Shown piece after piece: positions 17,860 through 26,068 of a DNA stretch of 64,000 nucleotides. A program made the position numbers and the translations under genes. The first letter of the stretch is position 1, and every line of letters begins with the position of its first letter. The stretch covers positions 549,001 to 613,000 of the forward strand of contig CP073344.1 of the NCBI GenBank assembly GCA_024397875.1, read 5' to 3'. This DNA is from Amphritea atlantica. GTDB lineage: Bacteria > Pseudomonadota > Gammaproteobacteria > Pseudomonadales > Balneatricaceae. The notes below the pieces were generated by a model that saw nothing but the letters and a program-made list of their open reading frames with translations, was not told where the DNA came from and ran no database searches.

Positions 17860-18584
17860 GATTTATATATTATCTTTTGACTCTGCCCGTTTACTTCATC
17901 GGCTATCTTTTTTTGAAAGTTGGTGTCTTTAACTTCAAGGAAAAAATGCGTAAATGTATTCAGGTTGTTGATGAGAGAAACAATGAAATACCTGACGTGT
18001 TCATATCCTATTTAATTGCGGCCGAAGACCACAGATCCCAGTTTCATTACGGAATTGACCATATTGGTATTCTTCGAGCTTTGATTCGTGGAATATTGAT
18101 CGGAGAAACTCAAGGGGCAAGTACGATAGAGCAGCAATTTGTTCGTGTTGTGACTGGCGATTACTCATATTCAATCCTAAGAAAATTGAAAGAGCAGATA
18201 CTGGCGGTACTACTCACAAAAAAACGAAGCAAAGCGGAAGTTGCTAAAGCATATTTAGCAATAGCTTATTATGGTCATAATTGTGATGGAGCAAAGGGTA
18301 TTGAAAGTATATTGAGACATAGCCTGAAGAAAGCATCCGAAAAACAAATAATCGTAATTGTTTCACGATTAAAATACCCAAAACCTTCTACTGAAGTTTC
18401 CAGATGGAAAGGAAAGGTTGATCGTAGGGTTGCCTATATTAAAAATAGACATAAAAATGCAACTAACAAGGCAAGGCAGCGGATGCTTCGCACCGCTGCT
18501 CGAAGCGTTAATATCCATTTTGGACTTCGAAAGCGGTCACCAAAAGTCGGCGCTTTTTCTAGCAAGTCACGCAGTGACGTCTAG
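17838..18584 (+). CDS. Cassette 3b: GT51-type transglycosylase domain protein with attC-encoded tail
   Basis: 248 residues from the ATG at 17838; a TTG at 17856 preceded by AGAGAGA and overlapping the upstream stop (TTGA) is an alternative. One membrane segment is near residues 8-30. The glycosyltransferase 51 signature is clear: AAEDHRSQFHYGID (about 55-68, with the catalytic Glu) and QGASTIEQQFVR (about 93-104). No transpeptidase domain follows, so it resembles a monofunctional peptidoglycan polymerase such as MtgA. The last 40 or so codons run through the attC site and into a REP-like repeat before TAG, so the natural stop was probably lost or the tail is cassette-derived. Confidence 0.75.
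   Translation: MSERTLLRFIYYLLTLPVYFIGYLFLKVGVFNFKEKMRKCIQVVDERNNEIPDVFISYLIAAEDHRSQFHYGIDHIGILRALIRGILIGETQGASTIEQQFVRVVTGDYSYSILRKLKEQILAVLLTKKRSKAEVAKAYLAIAYYGHNCDGAKGIESILRHSLKKASEKQIIVIVSRLKYPKPSTEVSRWKGKVDRRVAYIKNRHKNATNKARQRMLRTAARSVNIHFGLRKRSPKVGAFSSKSRSDV
18462..18513 (+). repeat. attC3, inside the 3' end of the transglycosylase frame
   Basis: R''-like ACTAAC at 18462-18467, inner stem GCAGCGG (18476-18482)/CCGCTGC (18493-18499), and R' GTTAATA at 18507-18513. The outer L arms pair poorly. It is the last attC-like element before core genes resume, so it probably marks the array end. Confidence 0.5.
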
Positions 18585-18607
18585 CGAGCGGCGAAGCCGC
18601 GTTCTAG
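18559..18607 (+). repeat. CTAG-flanked REP-like hairpins, copies 2a and 2b
   Basis: Two head-to-tail units share a CTAG. Unit a (18559-18584) is CTAGCAAG, stem TCAC-GCA-GTGA, CGTCTAG. Unit b (18581-18607) is CTAGCGAG, stem CGGC-GAA-GCCG, CGTTCTAG. A partial third unit follows (CTAGCGACTGG). The flanks are conserved and the stems differ. The same pattern is seen at 12214-12239 and 37155-37184. Confidence 0.75.
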
Positions 18608-18646
18608 CGACTGGCCGCTTCAAAACTAGGGCCTAGCAGACCCTAA

Positions 18647-19384
18647 TTACCTCAATAAAAAACCCCGCTCTTTAAGAAACGCCAACATATGCGGCCTTGC
18701 CTCTTTTACCAGCATGCCGGACATCTGTTCGCTCCAGCTCATCTCCTTATTACCGCCGGTGCGGGTGTTGTAGTACTCCCGAACGGCTTTGTCATATTCG
18801 GCAATGGTGTCACCATCATTGCTGTCGTTGTAACTGTCCTGCTTCAGTACCACGTCTACCGGCAGGCGGGGTTTAACTTCCGGGTTCTGGTCCGGGTAGC
18901 CAAGGCAGAGACCGAAGACCGGGTAGACCAGTTCCGGTAGTTCAAGCAGTTCTGATACCCGGGCGATCTGATTGCGGATGCCGCCGATATAGACGATGCC
19001 GAGTCCCAGTGATTCTGCTGCGATGACGAGGTTCTGGGCAAACAGGGCGACATCGACGGTGGACGTGATAAATTGCTCGGTGAAGCCTGACTGCATGTCG
19101 GCATCGTTCATATCGCAGGCCAGTTTAAGGCGCTGCATATCGGCGCAGAGCACCAGAAAAACTGGCGCCTCGGCTACATAAGCCTGGCCGCCGGAGCACT
19201 CCATTAGTTGGCTGCGTTTGTCCTGATCATTTACCTGGATCACCGTACAGGCCTGGATGAAGCTGGAGGTTGCTGCTGCCTGTCCGGCCTGTACCAGTGT
19301 TTTGAGGGTTTCCTGCGGAATGGGCTGATCGGTAAATTTACGGATTGATCGGTGACTGTTAAGAAGCTCAATAACGGCGTTCAT
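18647..19384 (-). CDS. nfsA: Oxygen-insensitive NADPH nitroreductase, NfsA type
   Basis: 245 residues of the nitroreductase fold. The N-terminal HRSIRKFTDQPIP and the Ser-rich TSSFIQACTVIQV segment form the FMN site; the C-terminal extension is typical of NfsA rather than NfsB. It would reduce nitro compounds and quinones by two electrons using FMN. It is the last gene of a minus-strand operon, 3 bases after alkB, itself overlapping prs and the AMP phosphorylase-like gene. Confidence 0.88.
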   Translation of the reverse strand: MNAVIELLNSHRSIRKFTDQPIPQETLKTLVQAGQAAATSSFIQACTVIQVNDQDKRSQLMECSGGQAYVAEAPVFLVLCADMQRLKLACDMNDADMQSGFTEQFITSTVDVALFAQNLVIAAESLGLGIVYIGGIRNQIARVSELLELPELVYPVFGLCLGYPDQNPEVKPRLPVDVVLKQDSYNDSNDGDTIAEYDKAVREYYNTRTGGNKEMSWSEQMSGMLVKEARPHMLAFLKERGFLLR

Positions 19385-19387
19385 CGG

Positions 19388-19990
19388 TTATTCCATCTGG
19401 GTATCGGTGGTGAAGGTATGCCGGAAGGTCAGGTTGATTCGTCCCTCCAGCAGCCTGTTGGTTTTGGGCACGCTGTGGTGCCAGTAATGTTGTAACTGAC
19501 CCGCCATTATCAGCAGAGAGCCACTGTTGAGCAAGAGCTCTCGCTGAGGGATGGTTTTGTCGAATCGGTGGCGCAACAGAAAGCGGCGCGCTTGTCCCAG
19601 ATTGAGGGAGGCGATCACCGGGTTTATGCCCAGCTCCGGCTCATCGTCGCTGTGCCATCCCATACTGTCTTTGCCGTCGCGGTAATAGTTGATCAACACG
19701 GTATTAAACGTGTGCTCAGCGAATGATTCTACGCGCTGCTTCAGCGTCTGGATCAGCGGGTGCCAGGGCTCGGTTTGCAGGGTCAGGCCTGAATAGCGAT
19801 AGTTGATGCCGGGATCTCCCTGAAAACATTGCAGGCGGGGAATGCGGACCATCCGGCCAAACATTCTGATCTCTGCCTGTTGCCAGTCCAACTGTTGCTG
19901 AAGTGACTGAAACAGGTTGTTGGCCTCATTATCGGCAATAAAATCCGGCTCCAGCAGTAACGTCCCCTGAGGGATCTGAAGCTCTTTCAT
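19388..19990 (-). CDS. AlkB-type 2-oxoglutarate/Fe(II) dioxygenase
   Basis: 200 residues. The iron ligands are visible as WHSDDE (His and Asp, about residues 112-117) and HHSV (about 170), and the 2-oxoglutarate arginines in RINLTFR near the C-terminus. NYYRDGKDSMGWHSDDE places it with ALKBH2/3-like bacterial AlkB proteins, which remove methyl groups from 1-methyladenine and 3-methylcytosine in nucleic acids by oxidation. The start overlaps the stop of prs by 4 bases, so translation is probably coupled. Confidence 0.9.
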   Translation of the reverse strand: MKELQIPQGTLLLEPDFIADNEANNLFQSLQQQLDWQQAEIRMFGRMVRIPRLQCFQGDPGINYRYSGLTLQTEPWHPLIQTLKQRVESFAEHTFNTVLINYYRDGKDSMGWHSDDEPELGINPVIASLNLGQARRFLLRHRFDKTIPQRELLLNSGSLLIMAGQLQHYWHHSVPKTNRLLEGRINLTFRHTFTTDTQME

Positions 19991-20871
19991 CCCTGCAGTA
20001 ATTCCCGGACGGCATCCGCGATGGCGGGTGCGATTTCGATCTGGCTGCTGGGGTGGGGGATGCAGCGACTGGTGATGACGTCCGCAACCGTTTGCAGTTG
20101 CTGATAGGCGTCGGCGGCGAAAATACCGTGTACTGCGATGCAGGTGGCCCTTGGCATTCCGGCATTTTGCAGGTGAGTGATGGTTTCCAGCATGGTCCGG
20201 CCACTGGAGATGATATCATCGACCAGTACCGGCGTATGCTGACGCCAGCGCTCCACGTCCGGCAGTGTGACCTCGACGTCATAGTCACCCCGGCGGATCT
20301 TGTTCAGTACCTGAAAGGGTGCTCCTGCCAGTTCAGCAACGCTGGAGACCCACTGTTCACTTTCACTGTCCGGTCCGATCAGCAGGGGAGTCTTAATGTT
20401 CTTTCTGATCCAGTCGGCAATCAGCGGGGCGGCATGAACCACCCGTGAAGGGATACTGTATATCTCATCCAGTGTGTTGTAACGGTGCAGATGGGGATCA
20501 ACAGTGACCATAAAATCGAGCGATGCTGATATCAGTCGGGCAAATGGGCGGGAGCTGACGCACTCACCTTCATGAAACTGTTTATCCTGCCGCATATAAG
20601 CCAGATAGGGGGTAATCAAACCGATTTTAACGGCTCCCATCTGTCGTACTGTGTCGGCGAGCAGCAGGAGTCTCAGGATTTTGTTATCCGGCTGGTAGAG
20701 ATTGCAGAAAATAACCACGTTATGGTCTTTGCAGTCGGTCAGAACCCGCAGATAACTTTCATCATCAGGGAAGCGGCGTAACTCTATCTCACCTTTCTGA
20801 GCCTTGAGTTCATCAAGGAGCTGAGCCTCCAGTTGCGGATCAGACTCCAGGTTAATCAGTATGGTTTTCAT
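19987..20871 (-). CDS. prs: Ribose-phosphate pyrophosphokinase family protein
   Basis: 294 residues from the ATG at 20871, somewhat shorter than housekeeping Prs (about 315). The PRPP-binding loop is visible in PVLVDDIISSGRTMLET (about 210-226) and the metal/ribose-5-phosphate segment in VTVDPHLHRYNTLDE (about 115-129). The family makes PRPP from ribose 5-phosphate and ATP. The start lies 20 bases inside the preceding AMP phosphorylase-like gene. Because of its length and neighbour it is probably a specialised paralogue for nucleotide salvage rather than the main Prs. Confidence 0.87.
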   Translation of the reverse strand: MKTILINLESDPQLEAQLLDELKAQKGEIELRRFPDDESYLRVLTDCKDHNVVIFCNLYQPDNKILRLLLLADTVRQMGAVKIGLITPYLAYMRQDKQFHEGECVSSRPFARLISASLDFMVTVDPHLHRYNTLDEIYSIPSRVVHAAPLIADWIRKNIKTPLLIGPDSESEQWVSSVAELAGAPFQVLNKIRRGDYDVEVTLPDVERWRQHTPVLVDDIISSGRTMLETITHLQNAGMPRATCIAVHGIFAADAYQQLQTVADVITSRCIPHPSSQIEIAPAIADAVRELLQG

Positions 20872-22414
20872 CGGAGTCCTCCCCCTGGTTGCTCTCTTCA
20901 TCCGTACTCAGGCAGACAATGTCCGGGTGGCTTTCCAGATAGTCGACCGCATAATTAAGCTCTCCAGAACTTTCCGCGTGGATGGTCAGTAATGGTTCAT
21001 GGGGATACACCTGCTGCCCCAGTTTGACATGGATCTCTAAGCCCGCGGTCGGGTCTATCGGGGCACCGGCCAGTTTGGCTACCTGAGCCAGGCGCCGGTT
21101 ATCAACCTGTGTCACGGTTCCCTTTCTGTCGGCCATCAGCTTGAACAGATAGGGGGCTTCGTCGGGTTGTTTCATGCCGCCCTGAGCGTTGCAGATAGCG
21201 CAGAATTTTTCCCATGCCAGTCCGCTTTCGAGAACCGTGGTGGCTTTTCCTATGCCTTGATCAGGCTCTACAGTGCCGGCCATCTCCAGCATCGTGCCCG
21301 CCATTGTCAGGGCTCTTTGTTTCAGATCCTGTGGTGCATCAGTGTCATTTTGCAGCACCGCCAGAACGTCTTTGGCTTCCAGAGCAGGGCCTATACCGTT
21401 GCCAACAGGCTGGCTACCATCGGTATAAAGTATCTGAATCTTAATGCCCAGTTGCTCGCCTACCTTAAGGAAAGATGAAGCCAGCTTATCGGCGGCTTTC
21501 TGGGTACGTACTTTAGCGGTGGGTCCTACCGGGATGTCGATCAGTACATGGGTGGCTCCCGCGGCAATTTTTTTCGACAGAACCGATGCAATCAGCTGTC
21601 CTTCACTGTCGATATCCAGAGCCCTTTCGACCTGTATCAGGATATCATCGGAGGGGCTCAGACGAACCGAGCCTCCCCAGGCAAGGCAGGCGCCTTCCTG
21701 CTCCACCACCTGTTTCATCTGCTCCAGGGTCAGGCTGACTTCGGTAATTGTTTCCATGGTGTCTGCGGTTCCGGCGGGGGAGGTGATCGCCCGGGATGAG
21801 GTTTTCGGCATGGTCAGGCCGCTGGCGGCCAGAATCGCAACCACAATCGGTGTGGTCCGGTTGCCCGGCAGTCCTCCGACGCAGTGTTTGTCAATCACCA
21901 TGGGTTGTCCCCAGTCGATGCGGCTACCGGAATCGATCATCGCCTGGGTGAGGGCGATAATCTCTGCATCATTGAGTTTGTCATCTCCACAAGCCGTGAT
22001 GAAGGCGGCGATATGGACATCGGCATAACGGCCATCAACGATATCGTTGATGATCTCCTGAAACTGCTGCTTGCCGAGTAAGTGGCCATAGACCTTTGCC
22101 CGCACGTGAGAGAGCGACTGTACCGGTCGGGGATGGGATAACCACACGGTGTCGCCGGTATTCAGGTTCAGTCTCTGCCAGGCGGATTCGGAAAAGCCGA
22201 TCTGTCCCCGGTGTAACATTTCGCTGGTAACGATATTGAGTGTTGCAATCGTTTTGCAGTGTTCAGTATGTACCTGTACCCGCGACAGGGCTGAGAACCC
22301 TTCTGAACGGCATACCGGGCTGTCAGCCCTGAGATAGATTATCGGTTCCTGTCGGGTATCAATACCCAGCCTGCGTGCCTGAAGTGTTGTGGCGCGTTCG
22401 GGGGTGAAGATCAT
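20852..22414 (-). CDS. AMP phosphorylase-like/thymidine phosphorylase family protein
   Basis: 520 residues, much longer than classical thymidine phosphorylase (about 440), because of an N-terminal extension of about 90 residues like that of archaeal AMP phosphorylases. The phosphate/nucleoside motif MVIDKHCVGGLPGNRTTP (about 170-187) and the following KTSSRAITSPAGTADTMET are conserved. Archaeal relatives convert AMP and phosphate to adenine and ribose 1,5-bisphosphate. It is the first gene of an operon with prs, alkB and nfsA. Whether this bacterial form acts on nucleosides or nucleotides cannot be told from sequence. Confidence 0.85.
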   Translation of the reverse strand: MIFTPERATTLQARRLGIDTRQEPIIYLRADSPVCRSEGFSALSRVQVHTEHCKTIATLNIVTSEMLHRGQIGFSESAWQRLNLNTGDTVWLSHPRPVQSLSHVRAKVYGHLLGKQQFQEIINDIVDGRYADVHIAAFITACGDDKLNDAEIIALTQAMIDSGSRIDWGQPMVIDKHCVGGLPGNRTTPIVVAILAASGLTMPKTSSRAITSPAGTADTMETITEVSLTLEQMKQVVEQEGACLAWGGSVRLSPSDDILIQVERALDIDSEGQLIASVLSKKIAAGATHVLIDIPVGPTAKVRTQKAADKLASSFLKVGEQLGIKIQILYTDGSQPVGNGIGPALEAKDVLAVLQNDTDAPQDLKQRALTMAGTMLEMAGTVEPDQGIGKATTVLESGLAWEKFCAICNAQGGMKQPDEAPYLFKLMADRKGTVTQVDNRRLAQVAKLAGAPIDPTAGLEIHVKLGQQVYPHEPLLTIHAESSGELNYAVDYLESHPDIVCLSTDEESNQGEDSDENHTD

Positions 22415-22654
22415 CTTTGCTGTGCTCCCTGTCCGGACCTGAATCGTGTTGTGGCTTAGTTTGGCTGCTAAATAAGTTTAGTCGCCAGATATCATGGTCT
22501 TTTGATCTGTTTATAGCAGACAATATTATGGCCTGTACATGATCTAGCTACTTATTCGGATGGTTTCAGGGCTTCGCCAATAAGACAGGTGGCGCGCGTA
22601 CGGATAGCTGATAGAATGTTGCTCACTTAAAAACAGACAGAAAAGTAGGACACG

Positions 22655-23509
22655 ATGGAACGCAGATTCAGACTGATACTGGCTTGCCCGGATCGCTTGG
22701 GTATTGTGGCGATGGTCAGTAATTTTATCTCCAGTCATGGCGGCTCTATTGCCGATGCTAATCAGCACTCTGACAGCTCTACCGGCTGGTTTTTTATGCG
22801 GGTTGAAATTGTTACGGCGTCCGGGAGCTTTGATCGTGAGCAGTTGATTGAGCAGTTCACCCCGATCGCTCAGTCATTCAAAATGCAATGGGAGATTGCC
22901 GACTCATCGGTGCCCAAAAAAGTTGTACTGATGGCCAGTCGCGAGTCCCACTGTCTTGCTGACCTTTTGTATCGCTATCATGAAAACGAGCTGGATTGTG
23001 AGATCCCATGTGTCATCTCCAACCATGACGATCTGCGCAGCATGGTCGAGTGGCACGGTATTCCATACCATCATGTGCCGGTCGACCAGAATGATAAGCA
23101 GCCACATTTTGACCGGGTGCATCAGCTGATTGTTGAGCACGAGGCTGACACCGTCGTGCTGGCCCGCTATATGCAGATTCTGCCCAGTACCGTGTGTGAT
23201 ATCTACCGTCATCGGATCATCAATATTCATCACAGTTTTTTGCCATCCTTTGCCGGTGCAAAACCCTACCATCAGGCCCATGAACGGGGTGTTAAACTGA
23301 TCGGTGCCACCTGTCACTATGTCACCGAAGAGCTGGACGCCGGGCCTATCATTGATCAGGATGTGGTGCGTGTCAGTCATCGTGATCAGCCGGAAGAGAT
23401 GGTCAGGCTGGGGAAGGATGTGGAGAAAACCGTTCTTTCACGAGGGTTACGCTGGCACCTGGAAGATCGTGTGCTGGTACACGGTAATAAAACTGTTGTA
23501 TTTAACTGA
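22655..23509 (+). CDS. purU: Formyltetrahydrofolate deformylase
   Basis: 284 residues. An N-terminal ACT domain (about 1-80, ILACPDRLGIVAMVSNFI) is followed by a formyltransferase-like catalytic domain. The conserved Asn-His-Asp set is visible in INIHHSFLPSFAGAKPY (about 188-204) and TEELDAGPIIDQD (about 225-237). It hydrolyses 10-formyl-tetrahydrofolate to formate and tetrahydrofolate, supplying formate for PurT and balancing one-carbon pools. It is divergent from the AMP phosphorylase operon. Confidence 0.95.
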   Translation: MERRFRLILACPDRLGIVAMVSNFISSHGGSIADANQHSDSSTGWFFMRVEIVTASGSFDREQLIEQFTPIAQSFKMQWEIADSSVPKKVVLMASRESHCLADLLYRYHENELDCEIPCVISNHDDLRSMVEWHGIPYHHVPVDQNDKQPHFDRVHQLIVEHEADTVVLARYMQILPSTVCDIYRHRIINIHHSFLPSFAGAKPYHQAHERGVKLIGATCHYVTEELDAGPIIDQDVVRVSHRDQPEEMVRLGKDVEKTVLSRGLRWHLEDRVLVHGNKTVVFN

Positions 23510-23678
23510 GGGGAGGGCTTCTCCTCCGAAATAATCACTGATTTCAGGCATATATTCGTCTAATTGATAGACCCTGGACAGTGTTTTGTTAGATGCTCCT
23601 GAGCTAAGATAACACCGATAAAAAGAGCCGGGACGACTGCCCTGTTTGACTACCTGATATCCGCTTGGAGGATACTTG

Positions 23679-24086
23679 ATGTTGCGATCTGTTAAAGCCA
23701 GCGATTATATGGCTGAAAAGCTGATTACATTTACGCCCGAAACTGACCTGTTTGAAGCGATAAATCAGCTACTGAAATATCGGATTACCGGAGCCCCGGT
23801 TATCGGTAAGAGCGGTGAATTGGTTGGACTGCTGTCCGAAGCTGATTGTCTTAAGGCGATTCTGACGCTGACCTATCACGAAGAGGAGATGGGCGGTAAA
23901 GTTGGCGATTACATGTCACCAGAGGTCTACACTATCTCCCATGACGCCGACATCATCTCTGTGGCAGAAGAGTTTATTATCAATAAAAGACGTCGCTTGC
24001 CGGTGATAAAAAATGGTAAACTGATCGGCCAGATCAGTCGCCGTGATGTCCTGCGTGCAGTCGAGCAGTTTGCTCAGGACGGCTGA
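23679..24086 (+). CDS. CBS domain pair protein
   Basis: About 135 residues from the ATG at 23679, chosen because GGAGG lies 7 bases upstream; a TTG three bases earlier is also in frame. Two CBS repeats fill the protein: residues about 1-60 (VKASDYMAEKLITFTPETDL) and about 70-130 (VGDYMSPEVYTISHDADI). Such pairs bind adenosine nucleotides and regulate partner proteins. No fused effector domain and no evident partner gene, so the target is unknown. A 10-bp inverted repeat (24113-24141) follows without a T-run. Confidence 0.88.
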   Translation: MLRSVKASDYMAEKLITFTPETDLFEAINQLLKYRITGAPVIGKSGELVGLLSEADCLKAILTLTYHEEEMGGKVGDYMSPEVYTISHDADIISVAEEFIINKRRRLPVIKNGKLIGQISRRDVLRAVEQFAQDG

Positions 24087-24334
24087 TCAGAGTTGTATCA
24101 GACCGTCTTTCAGGTTTTCTGGAGATCAATCCCAGAAAACCGGTATATGTGTTTATTATGCTGCGCTTCTCAGTGGGCCATGAAGGTTCAGTCAGTCAGA
24201 TAAAGTGTTAAACGTTGGCTGGCGGAGCTTATATATTGAGAGCTTATCGCTTGATAGCTTAAGCGCTGGACTGCGGACACAGGTTGACGGTCTTGTTATC
24301 TTTTTAGTATCTGCGTTTGATTTATGGAATCATT

Positions 24335-25240
24335 ATGAGCTTCCGCTTTCCGGAAAAACCCGTACTGTTTTATCCTTCGCTGGCACGTACGGCAGGCTCT
24401 GATGAGGCTATCCTTCTGGCGATATATCACGACTATATTCAGATTCACGGCTTACCCGACAAGTCCGGATTTTCCTCAGCGGTACTGAGTCGCTCTGAGT
24501 GGCTATCGCTGGTCGACTTCTGGGACGAGGAAAAACTGGCGATGGTGACCAGTAGTCTGGTATCCCAGGGATATGTTCAGGCTTCTTTTGGTCATGGTCG
24601 GGCAATTAAGCTGGCGCTGACAACACCGATTGATCAGCACGCAACAGAGCCATCCGCGCCGGTATTTGAGGATGAGTCTGTGTCTCAGCGGGTTACGGTT
24701 CAGGAACTTCCGGTAGTGGAGCAACCCCCGGAGCGCAGTGAGATCAGCCGCCGGGTACATCAGGCTCAACTGCGCAAACCCGGTCCTGCGCCGACATTTG
24801 GTGGCAGTATTGGCTGGTCGAAAAGCCGCCAGGTTACTCCCAGTCGTGAGACCACCGCAGAGAATGACTTTGCCAGCCGCTTGAATGAGATTGAGCAAAA
24901 AAACCAGAAGCTGCATACAATGTATCTGGGCTGGCAACCTTCGCAGATGTTGCTGGATATGTTGCCCCGGCACAGCATCCCTCAACCCTTCGCAGAAGCA
25001 TTGCTGGATGAGTTTATTCTCTACTGGTTGGATAAAGACCGCAAAGAATCCAATTGGGATCAGAAATTCCTTGCCTGGGTTAAGCGGGAATGGATTAATA
25101 AACAGACACGTGATGCCCGCAAACAGCGGGCAGAAGAATCGAATAAAGGTGTAAACCATGAAAACGCCCGCCCAGATAATCGGGAAAAGCGCCAGCGGGT
25201 TACCGCAGCCATCATGGACATCAAGGACACCGACTGGTGA
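24335..25240 (+). CDS. DnaT-like ssDNA-binding domain protein
   Basis: About 301 residues from the ATG at 24335. The N-terminal domain (about 1-95) begins SFRFPEKPVLFYPSLAR and looks like a small winged-helix. A disordered, proline- and charge-rich linker follows, and a C-terminal helical domain at about 205-275 includes LGWQPSQMLLDMLPRHSIP and FLAWVKREWINKQTRD, the pattern of DnaT-like C-terminal domains in primosomal proteins. It overlaps the next gene, a lambda P-like helicase loader candidate, by 83 bases. It is likely to act in replication restart or helicase loading. Confidence 0.78.
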   Translation: MSFRFPEKPVLFYPSLARTAGSDEAILLAIYHDYIQIHGLPDKSGFSSAVLSRSEWLSLVDFWDEEKLAMVTSSLVSQGYVQASFGHGRAIKLALTTPIDQHATEPSAPVFEDESVSQRVTVQELPVVEQPPERSEISRRVHQAQLRKPGPAPTFGGSIGWSKSRQVTPSRETTAENDFASRLNEIEQKNQKLHTMYLGWQPSQMLLDMLPRHSIPQPFAEALLDEFILYWLDKDRKESNWDQKFLAWVKREWINKQTRDARKQRAEESNKGVNHENARPDNREKRQRVTAAIMDIKDTDW

Positions 25241-25958
25241 GCCTGACGCGACTGCCGAAAACACGGTAATCAGCAACGAAACCAAAACCCTGATCAATAT
25301 GCTGTTCGCCCGCTTTATGGCGATCTACGGGCATAAATTTAAGAGCTGCTTTGAAACTCAGGATGAGATCCGCATCGCTAAGCGCGAATGGGCACTGAGT
25401 ATGCAGGGGTATAGTGAAGCGGAACTGGTGTCGGCGATCAATCGTTGTAAAGAGACGCTGGCGTGGATGCCCACTATCTCTGAATTTATCACTATTCTTA
25501 ACGAGCAGAGCGGCGATTTTGGCCTGCCTCCGGCGAAGATCGCCTATGAGGAGGTCTGCCGTTATGCCGACCACCCGACCCGGCATGACTGGACCCATGA
25601 GGCGCTCTATCATGCTGGCAAAGCCACCGGTTGGTTCCGCCTGCGTAGCGAAACAGAGGATCGGGTGTTTCCCGATTTTCGCTATAATTATCAGGTCATC
25701 TGTCGCCGGGTTCGTGCCGGGGAAGATCTCTCTATAGAGGTCCCCGTTGCGCTGGAAGACAAAAGTGATAACACGCTGGTGGAATTTATTCAGCGCTGGG
25801 GAGAGGAGCAGAACCTGAGTCCCGAACAGGCCAGCACACTACTGTTCTATCTCACCAAGCCTGCGGGTACTGATATCCGCGAACGCTTTCGTCAGGCCAG
25901 TCAGCAGCGGGCTGAAAGCTGGGGACTGAGTGTTAAGCTACCGGATGATTATCAATAA
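25158..25958 (+). CDS. Replication protein P-like putative helicase loader
   Basis: 266 residues from an ATG preceded by AAAGGTG, starting inside the last 83 bases of the DnaT-like gene in another frame. No other start codon occurs before the conserved part, so the long overlap seems real. The conserved region is NMLFARFMAIYGHKFKSCF followed by AKREWALSMQGYSEAELVSAINRC and WMPTISEFITIL, which recalls phage lambda P, the protein that delivers DnaB helicase to the origin. The pair may be a chromosomal helicase-loading or restart module. Assignment by pattern only. Confidence 0.72.
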   Translation: MKTPAQIIGKSASGLPQPSWTSRTPTGEPDATAENTVISNETKTLINMLFARFMAIYGHKFKSCFETQDEIRIAKREWALSMQGYSEAELVSAINRCKETLAWMPTISEFITILNEQSGDFGLPPAKIAYEEVCRYADHPTRHDWTHEALYHAGKATGWFRLRSETEDRVFPDFRYNYQVICRRVRAGEDLSIEVPVALEDKSDNTLVEFIQRWGEEQNLSPEQASTLLFYLTKPAGTDIRERFRQASQQRAESWGLSVKLPDDYQ

Positions 25959-26068
25959 ATTAGAGGCCCGGAAATTAGAGGCCCGGGCCTGACTGCACAT
26001 TCAGACCTGCTTTTATACAGGTCTGAATAACAGACAAATGCTTCTTCAGAACCATGTCGGAGCAGCGA

